DNA of 64,000 nt from Nodularia sphaerocarpa UHCC 0038 (GCF_022376295.1 NZ_CP060140.1:2050356-2114355), one strand, 5' to 3'. Shown: positions 35,860 to 44,533, counted from the first letter of the stretch. Translations and numbers: made by a program. Notes: a model not told the origin generated them from the letters alone.

Positions 35860-36265
35860 TGATAATACACCTTCTGCTAAACACCCTGAATCTTTAATTT
35901 AATTTATTAATTAGTTAGATTTATGGATTTTATGCGAGTTTAGATGATTATTTGGCAATTATTTAGTTTTTTCTGATGCTTGAATTTATACTCATACATT
36001 ATACAGCTATTTTTAGGCATTTTCAACCACTGTACAGCATAATTCTATCCCCATGACTCATAAACTAAAAAATGTCAGTAATTAAATAGGATAAATCATC
36101 AAATATATAACTTTTGAAAGATGAAATGGATTTACACAATTTATATACTAAGGGAAGACATATTGTGAAAAAGAACAATAGATGAATTATCCCTATAAGG
36201 GTCATGGATAAAGCTCATTTGGATTCGGTCGATGACCAAAATAGATTTCCAGGAGACAGCAACCT
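35860..36265. other. Intergenic DNA between divergent genes
   Basis: A 406 bp A+T-rich spacer that should carry the promoters of cphA2 (minus) and the small gene at 36266 (plus). I found no clear GTA-N8-TAC NtcA site by eye. A CAGGAGACAGC ribosome-binding segment precedes the plus-strand gene. Confidence 0.4.
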
Positions 36266-36469
36266 ATGAACAGTACACAAGCTGCTCTCAGAGATGAAGT
36301 TCGTGAACTTGCTGATGAAGCTTTTCACCGCAAGCTGATTTCTGGTCATGGAGATGGAGCAGACATGAATGAGTATCAAATTGTTTATCAGGGTAAGCCC
36401 AGGCATATCGCACTGGAACAAGCTCGGTTTTTTTTAATTAACTTGCTTTATAGAAACCAAGTCAATTAG
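36266..36469 (+). CDS. Small conserved hypothetical protein
   Basis: The 67-residue protein (MNSTQAALRDEVRELADEAF then HRKLISGHGDGADMNEYQIV, ending LINLLYRNQVN) is preceded by CCAGGAGACAGC, a good ribosome-binding site about 10 bases before the ATG. It looks like a helical small protein with a central Gly-rich turn. I do not recognise a family. It lies between cphA2 and cyanophycinase, which might hint at nitrogen storage, but this is only position. Confidence 0.65.
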   Translation: MNSTQAALRDEVRELADEAFHRKLISGHGDGADMNEYQIVYQGKPRHIALEQARFFLINLLYRNQVN

Positions 36470-36645
36470 AATTTTTCAATTAAAGCTATGACTTGAAAGA
36501 TCCAATTGTGATTAGTCTGAGAAACTAATAATAACTGTAAATGTGGCAAGTTGGGACTTTATAAAATTTACTTGTGTTCAACCCAAAACCATTTTAGACA
36601 ATGGCATAATTAACCTAAAATTACTCACTTGTGGATCACAAATAT

Positions 36646-36669
36646 GCCTCTAGAGATACCTCTAGAGGC
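36646..36669. terminator. Hairpin after the small gene
   Basis: Perfect stem GCCTCTAGAG / CTCTAGAGGC with a 4 bp loop ATAC, 177 bp after the small gene's stop. Confidence 0.45.
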
Positions 36670-36793
36670 TATGAAATTTTGAGATTTAATTGAGTGGTCA
36701 CTCATGATCTATTTAGCCATTAATCTGACTGCTGATTTCGTAATCTATCAAACGGATGATTTTATGTGTCTAATTGTCATGGATTATTGAAAT

Positions 36794-36910
36794 TAAGTAA
36801 GTAAGGATGAATAAAAAAAATTATGTTACGACTCGTAAACAAGACCGAAATTCTTACTAATGACCAATGACGACCCTAGCTAGTTAACTTTATTTACGCC
36901 GACCTATTTA
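36794..36910 (+). mobile_element. MITE-like element, copy 3
   Basis: A 117 bp copy with ends TAAGTAAGT and ACCTATTTA, and the internal blocks TTATGTTACGACTCGTAAAC and GACCCTAGCTAGTTAACTTT. Its ends have diverged more than those of copies 1 and 2. It stops 27 bp before the ATG of cyanophycinase, so it occupies most of that gene's upstream region. Confidence 0.72.
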
Positions 36911-36937
36911 ATTAATTAGTTTATATCAGGAGTGATC

Positions 36938-37795
36938 ATGACGGACAGTATAACTACTAAACGCCAACTAGTGATTATTGGCGGAGCTGAAGACAGAGAT
37001 GGAGATTCCCAAATTCTGCGAGAGTTTGTGCGCCGCGCTGGGGGTATCAAGGCTAGAATTGTGATTATGACAGCTGCGGCCGAACTACCAAGGGATGTAG
37101 GAGAAAATTATATTAGAGTGTTTGAGCGTCTAGGGGCTGAAGGTGTTCGGATAATTGACACAGAAACCCGTGAGGATGCGTCTTCATCCACAGCTTTGGA
37201 GGCGATCGCTCAAGCAACTGGTATATTTTTTACAGGGGGAGACCAGGCTCGCATCACCAGCATCCTCAAAGATACTCAAATAGATACAGCAATTCATCAA
37301 CGCTTCTCTGAAGGTATAGTTGTAGCGGGTACAAGCGCCGGAGCCGCAGTCATGCCTGATAACATGATTGTGGAAGGCGATGCTCAAACCCATCCGCGAA
37401 TGGAAATTGTGGCAATGGGGCCTGGTCTTGGTTTTCTCCCTGGTGTAGTCATTGACCAGCATTTTTCGCAGCGCGGACGCTTGGGACGCTTACTTTCTGC
37501 GTTAGTCCAAGAACCAGCTGGATTAGGATTTGGCATTGATGAGAATACGGCAATGGTAGTGACTGATCATCAAATTGAAGTCATTGGAGAAGGTTCGATC
37601 ACAATTATTGATGAATCAGAAGCTACATACAACAATATGGGCGAAGTTTTAAAGGACGAGCCGTTGGCGATTTTTGGAGCGAAACTTCATATTTTGCCAC
37701 ATGGTTATAAATTTGACCTCAAAACCCGTCAGCCTATAGTCAATCAAAGCCCTGTGGCAAATGTCTCCATACCACTTGCTTCCACCAACATCTAG
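36938..37795 (+). CDS. cphB: Cyanophycinase
   Basis: I start at ATG 36938 (MTDSITTKRQLVIIGG) because AGGAG lies at 36928-36932, five bases before it; a GTG at 36932 would overlap that site. The 285-residue enzyme is a serine exopeptidase of the S51-like family that releases beta-Asp-Arg dipeptides from cyanophycin. The start shows VIIGGAEDRDGD, the active-site Ser is in AGTSAGAAVM (about residues 131-140), and further conserved parts are FFTGGDQARI and GLGFLPGVVIDQHFSQRGRLGRL. It is 91 bp upstream of rpsO. Confidence 0.93.
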   Translation: MTDSITTKRQLVIIGGAEDRDGDSQILREFVRRAGGIKARIVIMTAAAELPRDVGENYIRVFERLGAEGVRIIDTETREDASSSTALEAIAQATGIFFTGGDQARITSILKDTQIDTAIHQRFSEGIVVAGTSAGAAVMPDNMIVEGDAQTHPRMEIVAMGPGLGFLPGVVIDQHFSQRGRLGRLLSALVQEPAGLGFGIDENTAMVVTDHQIEVIGEGSITIIDESEATYNNMGEVLKDEPLAIFGAKLHILPHGYKFDLKTRQPIVNQSPVANVSIPLASTNI

Positions 37796-37886
37796 GTTTA
37801 ATGCCGAGTCATACCCGCCAGTTGATGGCTGTGATATCATAGGAGACTGCTGCATAAATTTAAAATAAATAGAAAGTGAATCGATT

Positions 37887-38156
37887 ATGGCACTGACGCA
37901 ACAGCGCAAACAAGAAATAATGTCGAACTATCAAGTTCACGAAACCGATACTGGATCTGCCGAAGTTCAAGTAGCCATGCTAACCGACCGCATTAGTCGT
38001 CTGAGCTTACATCTCCAAGGAAATAAAAAAGACCATTCTTCCCGCCGAGGATTATTGAAGATGATTGGTCAGCGCAAGCGTCTTCTCTCCTATATTCAGC
38101 AAGGTAGTCGGGAAAAATATCAAGGTTTAATTGCTCGTCTGGGCATTCGTGGATAG
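37887..38156 (+). CDS. rpsO: 30S ribosomal protein S15
   Basis: The 89-residue protein is full-length S15: MALTQQRKQEIMSNYQVHET, DTGSAEVQVAMLTDRISRLS, HLQGNKKDHSSRRGLLKMIG and the C-terminal LIARLGIRG. It binds 16S rRNA h20/h22 early in assembly. The PAM68-family gene begins 12 bp after its stop, so the two are very likely an operon. Confidence 0.97.
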   Translation: MALTQQRKQEIMSNYQVHETDTGSAEVQVAMLTDRISRLSLHLQGNKKDHSSRRGLLKMIGQRKRLLSYIQQGSREKYQGLIARLGIRG

Positions 38157-38168
38157 GAACTATCGCTT

Positions 38169-38639
38169 ATGTCTGCTGAAGAATCTGAGCGCAATAGCTT
38201 ACCTTTTGAACCGAAAACAAAGCGCCAAAAACCCGCCAAAGCTGTAAGCCAACCACAAGCACAGCCAAAAAATTCACAAAAACAGGCAAGTTTGCAGCCA
38301 CCTTTCAATAAGGAAGAAATGGCAATTCCCCAAGTTGTGAGCCAAAGAATGATCCGGCGGGTGGCTGGATTCTGTGGTGTACCAACAGCTTTGGGTATTA
38401 CAACCCTAGTAGTTAGCTATTTGCTGGCTATTTATTCCGAGATCCAATTGCCTCCGATTGCCGTGTTATTGGTGAATATGGGATTATTTGGGATCGGAGT
38501 TTTGGGGATAACTTATGGTGTTCTCTCAGCCTCATGGGATGAAGAAAGAGCCGGAAGCCTTTTGGGTTTGGGTGAATTTAGTACCAATTGGGGTCGAATG
38601 GTGGAAGTTTGGCGCGAAACTCGGCAAAAAAACCTATGA
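38169..38639 (+). CDS. PAM68-family protein (DUF3464)
   Basis: The 156-residue protein has a charged, Pro/Gln-rich N-terminus (residues 1-50), an AIPQVVSQRMIRRVAGFCGVPTALG segment, two transmembrane helices (about 70-91 and 98-120), and the end GEFSTNWGRMVEVWRETRQK. This is the PAM68/DUF3464 pattern. Plant PAM68 and its cyanobacterial homologue assist photosystem II assembly and CP47 insertion in the thylakoid membrane. The pairing with rpsO, 12 bp upstream, is common in cyanobacteria. Confidence 0.88.
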   Translation: MSAEESERNSLPFEPKTKRQKPAKAVSQPQAQPKNSQKQASLQPPFNKEEMAIPQVVSQRMIRRVAGFCGVPTALGITTLVVSYLLAIYSEIQLPPIAVLLVNMGLFGIGVLGITYGVLSASWDEERAGSLLGLGEFSTNWGRMVEVWRETRQKNL

Positions 38640-38924
38640 TCATTGGCGCTCAGATACCAGAATAACTGCGGTATTGGGTGAATTTTTCAGTTAATGTTGA
38701 AGTGGAAATTTCCTAACTTCAACATTACCAAATAAAAATTAATGATGTTTGATCAAATCTAATACTCGTCCGCGAAACAACTGAGCGCCCTCTGTTTTAC
38801 CAGCATAAAAATTTTCGTTTTGGATCACTAAATATTTAAACTAAATTTCAATAAAATACAAAAAAACAAGATAAATTGGCTCCTACTTGTTTGAGGTTTC
38901 AGTCAACTAATCAAGGAATTTAAG

Positions 38925-39989
38925 ATGATTGTAGTCATGAAAAGCGGTTCCCCAGAAATGGAAATCAACCGCATTAGCGATGAACTAATTAGCTGGGGAC
39001 TAATACCAGAAAAAATCATCGGTCAAAATAAGGTCGTAATTGGTCTAGTAGGTGAAACAGCTAGCTTAGACCCGTTACAAATTCAGGAAGTTAGCCCGTG
39101 GATTGAGCAAGTTTTGCGGGTAGAGTTACCATACAAACGGGCTAGCCGTCAGTTTCGTCACGGGGAAGCTTCTGAGGTCGTGGTTAATACTCCTGATGGC
39201 GATGTTGTCTTTGGCGAACACCATTCCTTAGTAGTTGTTGCTGGCCCTTGCTCGGTAGAAAATGAAGAAATGATCGTGGAAACGGCACTGCGCGTTAAAG
39301 CCGCAGGAGCTAAGTTTTTACGTGGTGGCGCATACAAGCCCCGAACTTCACCTTATGCCTTCCAAGGTCATGGTGAGAGTGCTTTAGCATTGTTGGCAAA
39401 GGCGCGTCAAGTTAGTGGTTTGGGTATTATTACAGAAGTAATGGATACTTCGGAACTCGATATAATCGCTGAGGTGGCTGATGTCATCCAGGTGGGCGCA
39501 AGGAATATGCAAAACTTCTCTCTGCTCAAAAAAGTGGGCGCGCAACCAAAACCAATTCTTTTAAAGCGGGGAATGGCTGCTACTATTGAGGATTGGTTGA
39601 TGGCGGCTGAATATATTTTGGCGGCGGGAAACCCGAATGTGATTTTATGTGAGCGGGGAATTAGGACTTTTGACCGCCAACACACTCGCAATACTTTGGA
39701 TTTATCGGTAGTACCAGTATTGCGAAAACTAACTCATTTGCCAATTATGATTGACCCCAGTCATGGCACAGGCTGGTCTGAATTTGTGCCGTCTATGGCT
39801 ATGGCTGCGATCGCAGCTGGAACTGATTCACTAATGATTGAGGTTCACCCCAACCCTACTAAAGCCTTATCTGATGGACCGCAATCTCTGACACCAGAAC
39901 GTTTTGATTACTTAATGCAACAATTAGGTGTAATTGGTAAAGCTGTGGGACGTTGGCCGCAACCCGCAGTGGCTGTAACTAATTCGTAA
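38925..39989 (+). CDS. aroF: DAHP synthase, AroA(Ibeta) type
   Basis: The 354-residue enzyme catalyses the same reaction as the protein at 32657 but belongs to the other class I subfamily, related to KDO8P synthase. It has an N-terminal ferredoxin-like domain (residues about 1-70, MIVVMKSGSPEMEINRISDE), then VVAGPCSVENEEMI, GAKFLRGGAYKPRTSPYAFQG, LLKRGMAATIEDWLMAAEYI, and IDPSHGTGWSEFVPSMA. The N-terminal domain regulates activity in the Thermotoga-type enzymes. It is a single gene. Confidence 0.93.
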   Translation: MIVVMKSGSPEMEINRISDELISWGLIPEKIIGQNKVVIGLVGETASLDPLQIQEVSPWIEQVLRVELPYKRASRQFRHGEASEVVVNTPDGDVVFGEHHSLVVVAGPCSVENEEMIVETALRVKAAGAKFLRGGAYKPRTSPYAFQGHGESALALLAKARQVSGLGIITEVMDTSELDIIAEVADVIQVGARNMQNFSLLKKVGAQPKPILLKRGMAATIEDWLMAAEYILAAGNPNVILCERGIRTFDRQHTRNTLDLSVVPVLRKLTHLPIMIDPSHGTGWSEFVPSMAMAAIAAGTDSLMIEVHPNPTKALSDGPQSLTPERFDYLMQQLGVIGKAVGRWPQPAVAVTNS

Positions 39990-40031
39990 TTTTTGCCAAA
40001 GGCTTTGCATTAGACATCTGGTGAGAAAGAA

Positions 40032-40060
40032 TGTAGAGACGTTGCTGCAACGCCTCTACA
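40032..40060. repeat. Palindrome of the TGTAGAGACGTT family
   Basis: TGTAGAGACGTTGC / GCAACGCCTCTACA, a 29 bp near-palindrome with one mismatch. It lies between the convergent DAHP synthase and lipoprotein genes and may double as a terminator. Confidence 0.75.
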
Positions 40061-40078
40061 AAGGTTTACAGGTATTTT

Positions 40079-40948
40079 TTAACGTCTTCTAAATGAGCGA
40101 CTGCGAGTACCTGTAGAACGTCCCCCAGAACCAAAACCACTGCCAGTCTTACGTGTGGTGGAGCCGGAGTTGTTAGAAGGTTTGAGATTACTGCTACCAA
40201 AGCCGGAACCAGTGGGGCGATTACCTGTATTGCTACTTGGTGTAGTGCGTACAGTTGAAGTAGCAGGAGATGATCTTCTAATGTTTCCTGTAGTGCGGAA
40301 AGTTGTCCGATTGCGCTCAACTGCTGGTGGTGCATTGTAGCGAGTCCGATAGTTACTAACCGCTTGATTGTAGGTACTACCATAACCGCCATAGCCAGTT
40401 AAAACTCCTCCAGGCTGATAGGCAGGTGGCACATAGTACTGAGGTCTAAATAACATATTACCGATGGCTTGACCGGCGATGTTACCAGCTACAGCCCCGG
40501 CAAAAGGAACCCAAAAGTTACTTTCTCGTCGCACTACGACTGTTTCTTGTCGTCCCGTTTGGGGATTGGTTTGTGTTTCGGTGACGTTGTGGACGTACTC
40601 AATTTTAAAGTCTTCTGTCATATACAAGGCTGGTTGTCCGTTCTCCACCTTCAAATAAGTCTTTTTTCCCTCCTTGATTTCTTCATCGGTTAACCGAGCC
40701 ATTTGCAAATTTTCGGTTTTAAAGGTTGGGGGTGTACTGTTGAGTAAAAACATTGTGTACTCCCCATTTCCATCATCAAAACTAGCTTGCTGCACCTGAT
40801 ACTGACCATCACTCAGCTTTGTATTCGTAGAGGTGCGGCTCACATTTGTACTTTGAGAGGCAGTTTGGTTAGAACTCCCACAAGCAACAGTTGTTAAGCA
40901 CAAAGTCACTGCTAAAAAAACAACTGTAAATTTTCGTAATACTGTCAT
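40079..40948 (-). CDS. Putative lipoprotein with low-complexity C-terminus
   Basis: I start at the second in-frame Met (ATG 40948, MTVLRKFTVVFLAVTLCLTT). The signal sequence ends in a lipobox-like TVAC followed by GSS, so the mature protein is probably lipid-anchored. Residues about 45-135 form a folded part (YQVQQASFDDGNGEYTMFLL...YLKVENGQPALYMTEDFKIEYVHNVTETQTNP). A glycine-zipper-like stretch AGAVAGNIAGQAIG follows, then a long Ser/Thr/Gly/Arg-rich tail (GSGFGSS units) ending SRSFRRR. It is possibly an envelope protein; no family recognised. Confidence 0.72.
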   Translation of the reverse strand: MTVLRKFTVVFLAVTLCLTTVACGSSNQTASQSTNVSRTSTNTKLSDGQYQVQQASFDDGNGEYTMFLLNSTPPTFKTENLQMARLTDEEIKEGKKTYLKVENGQPALYMTEDFKIEYVHNVTETQTNPQTGRQETVVVRRESNFWVPFAGAVAGNIAGQAIGNMLFRPQYYVPPAYQPGGVLTGYGGYGSTYNQAVSNYRTRYNAPPAVERNRTTFRTTGNIRRSSPATSTVRTTPSSNTGNRPTGSGFGSSNLKPSNNSGSTTRKTGSGFGSGGRSTGTRSRSFRRR

Positions 40949-41023
40949 GAGCATTTTACTATCTCCTATTTCTCAGCTTAACAAGCTTTCCTTGGGGTGG
41001 TAATGTAGAGACTACCCAACAAG

Positions 41024-41614
41024 TTACAAAGGAATTAATTCTGGGTAATATTGCAAGAGCTGATCATTAGTCAGTTCATCACCTAACTGTGCTGGGGAGA
41101 AATGTATCTGAATGGCGCGCAGTTTTTCTTTATAGTGCAGATTGATTAAAGCTTTTAAAGCATCCTTTAATGCTGGGATGTTGGACAAGTCAGTTTCCAA
41201 ATCGGGAACTTCGCCTTCATAAGCTACAGTGAGCATGACAATAACGTTACGGGTTACAGGTAGGGAAAAAGATTCATTTAAACCAGAACCAGAACTAAGA
41301 TCGAGGTCTGCGCCATAGCGTTCGCCAGAGTCGTTAAATAATTCATTGACGTAATCTCCCGCCTCACCTTCATCCCAAAATACTTCACCTTCATTGGATG
41401 CAGAAAGCCAGGCTTCATCGTATCGCAATAGGGTTTCGCAAATTTCGACTAATCCTTCTCCTAAATCTTTCAAGTCACCATCAGCTGCGATCGCATCCCG
41501 TGCTGTACTATTTAATACTCCCAGAATTGGTGCGACATCAGACCCGGCTAAATGCAAAAACAAGCGACAGACTACATAGCGAGTCCGACCCATCATTTTA
41601 TTAAAAGCGCGCAT
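41024..41614 (-). CDS. DUF1517-like protein
   Basis: The 196-residue soluble protein has RYVVCRLFLHLAGSDVAPILGVL near its start, EGLVEICETLLRYDEAWLSASNEGEVFWDEGEAG in the middle, and RNVIVMLTVAYEGEVPDLETDLSNIPALKDALKALI towards the end. This is the pattern of the C-terminal part of cyanobacterial and plant DUF1517 proteins. There is no signal or membrane segment here. Function unknown. Confidence 0.72.
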   Translation of the reverse strand: MRAFNKMMGRTRYVVCRLFLHLAGSDVAPILGVLNSTARDAIAADGDLKDLGEGLVEICETLLRYDEAWLSASNEGEVFWDEGEAGDYVNELFNDSGERYGADLDLSSGSGLNESFSLPVTRNVIVMLTVAYEGEVPDLETDLSNIPALKDALKALINLHYKEKLRAIQIHFSPAQLGDELTNDQLLQYYPELIPL

Positions 41615-41662
41615 TTGCTGACTCCATAATTTTGATCAATACACTGAAAAATCATAGCTCTA

Positions 41663-43225
41663 CTATTGACTGATATAGTGAAAGCTGTTGATAAAATCCA
41701 CAACCATATTTACATCTGGTGGTGTAAATGTAGCAGATTCGCTAGATATATTAGGTAAAAATATCATATCTGGCTCAGAAGAATTAATAAATCGTTTACC
41801 AAAGTTAGGGTGATCATACACAATTAAAGTTTGAGCGCTGGAATTGGTCAATATTGTCTGGGTAGGTCTTTTACAAAAATTTAATTTGGCGGCTAATTCC
41901 AGATTTCTTTTCATTTGTTTAATTATCCGAGCGTGACTAGTAGCTTGCTGGATGAGGGTAGTTAATTGCTTTATTTTATCGGGTGCTTTTAGCTCCAGAT
42001 ATATATCTTCTTTTGCCAACATTTGCACTATTGTGTAAATGTTTTTTTGGGTATTAATAGCATCTTGAAATGGCAGAATAGCGATACAAGCTGTAGGTAA
42101 TAAGGCTTGGTCATTGTCTACTCGGAAAGTCAAGACAGTACGGCGACGACTAATTTCCACACTGGGGGGTTGTTTTAGTCCTTGATAATTCTGAGCAATT
42201 TGGTAATAAGAACCAGCCAGAGCAAAATTAGCTTCGTGTTCTAGGGGCGCATCAATAATAATCCTGATTGTGGGTGCTGTTTCATTAAAAAAGTCTCGTG
42301 CATCTGATCCGGCAAATTTTTGAATAATGGAGCGATCGCCTGTGGGACTCAGATCAATCCAGTCGCAAATTATGCCCTCAGTTTTTAGACCAAAGCGGGA
42401 GGTAGAATACAGTTTTGCTCCCGTTAAAATCGCACTCGTTAAATCTGCACCGTTCCATTCGGCCTTAATTAAAGTTGCCTGAGTTAAATTAGCATGGACT
42501 AAACTCGCATTTGTTAAATTGGCATGACTCAAATCTGCACCAATTAAGTTAGCCCCACTCAATTTAGCGCCACTTAAATCAGCCCAACAAAGATTTGCGC
42601 CATTTAAATCAGCCCAACGGAGATTTGCGCCACTTAAATCTACACCACTGAGGTTAGCCTGACTGAGATTAGCTTGTTTGAGTTCAGCATCTCGCATATT
42701 CGCACCAGTGAGATCAGTACGACTGAGGTTACTGACATTAAGGCTAGCCATTTCCAAGTTAGCTCCCACTAATGAACTACCTTTTAAATTGGCTTCGCTT
42801 AAGTTGGCGTAACGGAGATTAGCTTGGCGGAGTGTAGCTTCTCGTAAATCGGCACTATTCAAGTTAGCCTCGAACAAGTCAGCACGACTGAGGTTAGCCC
42901 GAATTAACTCGGCACGAACTAGGGATGCTCCTCGCAGTTGAGCGCGACTCAAATCTGCTCGAATCAAATTAGCGACATTTAAACTAGAATTATTCAGGAT
43001 CACACTTTCCAGATTTGCGCCACTAAGTCTAGCCACATTCAGTGTGGTATCACTCAAGTTAGCGCCGCTCAGGTTTGCACCACTGAAGTTAACTAAACTC
43101 AAGTCAGCCGCGCTGAGATTTATCCCACTCAGTTTGACACCACTCAAGTTAGCTTCACAAAGGTTAACACCAGTAAAGTTGATAATTCCTGCTGCGTATT
43201 GTTCTAGCAATTCTTCTACAGTCAT
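41663..43225 (-). CDS. Large pentapeptide-repeat protein with an extra C-terminal domain
   Basis: The 520-residue protein starts with the cap MTVEELLEQYAAGIINFTGV shared with the two small pentapeptide proteins at 24255 and 25275. Residues about 20-285 hold more than 50 A(D/N)LxX units. Then comes a distinct domain (about 290-520) starting IRIIIDAPLEHEANFALAGSY and continuing KQPPSVEISRRRTVLTFRV, PTACIAILPFQDAINTQKNI and a His/Ile-rich helical part. I do not know that domain. The protein is probably a rod-like scaffold with a functional head. It is divergent from tyrA, 72 bp between starts. Confidence 0.88.
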   Translation of the reverse strand: MTVEELLEQYAAGIINFTGVNLCEANLSGVKLSGINLSAADLSLVNFSGANLSGANLSDTTLNVARLSGANLESVILNNSSLNVANLIRADLSRAQLRGASLVRAELIRANLSRADLFEANLNSADLREATLRQANLRYANLSEANLKGSSLVGANLEMASLNVSNLSRTDLTGANMRDAELKQANLSQANLSGVDLSGANLRWADLNGANLCWADLSGAKLSGANLIGADLSHANLTNASLVHANLTQATLIKAEWNGADLTSAILTGAKLYSTSRFGLKTEGIICDWIDLSPTGDRSIIQKFAGSDARDFFNETAPTIRIIIDAPLEHEANFALAGSYYQIAQNYQGLKQPPSVEISRRRTVLTFRVDNDQALLPTACIAILPFQDAINTQKNIYTIVQMLAKEDIYLELKAPDKIKQLTTLIQQATSHARIIKQMKRNLELAAKLNFCKRPTQTILTNSSAQTLIVYDHPNFGKRFINSSEPDMIFLPNISSESATFTPPDVNMVVDFINSFHYISQ

Positions 43226-43297
43226 GAATGTAATTCCTCAGATACCAACTTTAATAGTTGGTAAAGTATGCAGAAAATACTTACTCAAAATCTAAAA

Positions 43298-44137
43298 ATG
43301 AAAATTGGTATTTTAGGACTGGGACTGATAGGCGGTTCTTTGGGTTATGATTTGCGATCGCAAGGTTATCATGTTTTAGGAGTCAGTCGCCGAGAGTCTA
43401 CCTGTGAAAAAGCGATCGCTTTAGGTAGCGTTGATGAAGCATCTGTGGACATGAGCCTGTTAGCAGCCGCAGGAGTTGTTTTTATTTGTACACCTATTGC
43501 TCTTATTGTTCCCCAATTACAGCAGTTAATTAATCATTTACCTGTAACTACGATCATCACCGATGTTGGTTCAGTAAAAGCACCCATAGTTGAGGCGATC
43601 GCGCCACTGTGGGAGAATTTCATTGGTGGTCATCCGATGGCGGGAACAGCAGATAGTGGCATAGAAGCCGCACAACGGGATTTGTTTGTGGGTAAACCCT
43701 ATGTTCTTACACCAGATCCTACAACACCAAAGACAGCGATTTCAGTTGTAGAAGAAATTGTGCGATCGCTTGGGGCTAATCTTTATTATTGCCAGCCAGA
43801 GCAACATGACCGCGCCGTGAGTTTGATTTCCCATTTACCAGTCATGGTCAGCTCGTCCTTAATTGCTACTTGCATGGGTGAAGCTGATCAGCAAGTGCTG
43901 CAATTAGCCCAAAATCTAGCTAGTTCAGGGTTTCGAGATACCAGCCGTGTCGGTGGTGGTAATCCCGAATTAGGAGTAATGATGGCGCAATATAACCGCC
44001 AAGCCTTGCTGAGTTCATTACAAAAATATCGCCAAAACCTTGATGAATTAACTAACTTGATTGAGCAGTCAGATTGGGCAGCTTTAGAATTAAAATTACA
44101 GTCAACCGGGAAAGCCAGACCAAAATTTGTTGAATAA
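43298..44137 (+). CDS. tyrA: Prephenate/arogenate dehydrogenase
   Basis: I choose ATG 43298 (MKIGILGLGLIGGSLGYDLR) since the Rossmann motif GLGLIGG starts five residues later; ATG 43268 would add ten. The 279-residue enzyme makes tyrosine from arogenate or prephenate. Conserved places are FICTPIALIVPQL, TDVGSVKAPI, GGHPMAGTADSGIEAA and DRAVSLISHLPVM. Cyanobacterial TyrA usually uses arogenate and NADP; here that is inferred. It is in the same 11 kb as both DAHP synthases. Confidence 0.93.
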   Translation: MKIGILGLGLIGGSLGYDLRSQGYHVLGVSRRESTCEKAIALGSVDEASVDMSLLAAAGVVFICTPIALIVPQLQQLINHLPVTTIITDVGSVKAPIVEAIAPLWENFIGGHPMAGTADSGIEAAQRDLFVGKPYVLTPDPTTPKTAISVVEEIVRSLGANLYYCQPEQHDRAVSLISHLPVMVSSSLIATCMGEADQQVLQLAQNLASSGFRDTSRVGGGNPELGVMMAQYNRQALLSSLQKYRQNLDELTNLIEQSDWAALELKLQSTGKARPKFVE

Positions 44138-44143
44138 TCTTAG

Positions 44144-44170
44144 GGTGCGTTACGCTATTGTTAACGCACC
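44144..44170 (+). terminator. Hairpin after tyrA
   Basis: GGTGCGTTA / TAACGCACC perfect stem with a loop of 9 bases, 7 bp after the tyrA stop. GGTGCGTTA is also a common short repeat in Nostocales (another half occurs at about 25844). Confidence 0.6.
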
Positions 44171-44199
44171 AAATTGACACATTACATGGGTGAATTAAT

Positions 44200-44533
44200 A
44201 TGGTTTTACAAACAGAAAATCGCTATTACACTCCCGCAGAATATTTGGAATTAGAAGAGCAATCTGAGTTTAAAAATGAATATCGAAATGGAGAAATTAT
44301 CCCGATGACAAGCTCCGTATCAGTTTTCTCCCTTGCTCCCTGCCCCCTGCTCCCCTGCTTCTTTTGACCAGGATAGTTTTGCAGTTGAGCAATTTGTTAA
44401 ACAAACAGAAGGGCAATGGCTTTTTAAAGAGTATGAAGGAGAAAATGCAGTTTTAGTAATGGATGCTCTTGACTTTCAAATTGCCTTAAGTGAGATTTAT
44501 CACCGCGTCAATGTTGAATTAAATGAAGAATAA
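44200..44533 (+). pseudogene. Uma2-family endonuclease, internally deleted
   Basis: From ATG 44200 the frame reads MVLQTENRYYTPAEYLELEE and on to EYRNGEIIPMTSS, the usual start of Uma2 (DUF820) nuclease-fold proteins. At about 44312 the coding sequence breaks into a CTCCCTGCCCCCTGCTCCCC repeat and a stop (44367). A second piece, in another frame, reads FAVEQFVKQTEGQWLFKEYE and ends at the TAA of 44533, matching the Uma2 C-terminus. The catalytic core is missing and replaced by the repeat. Uma2 proteins are abundant and short-lived in Nostocales genomes. Confidence 0.72.
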
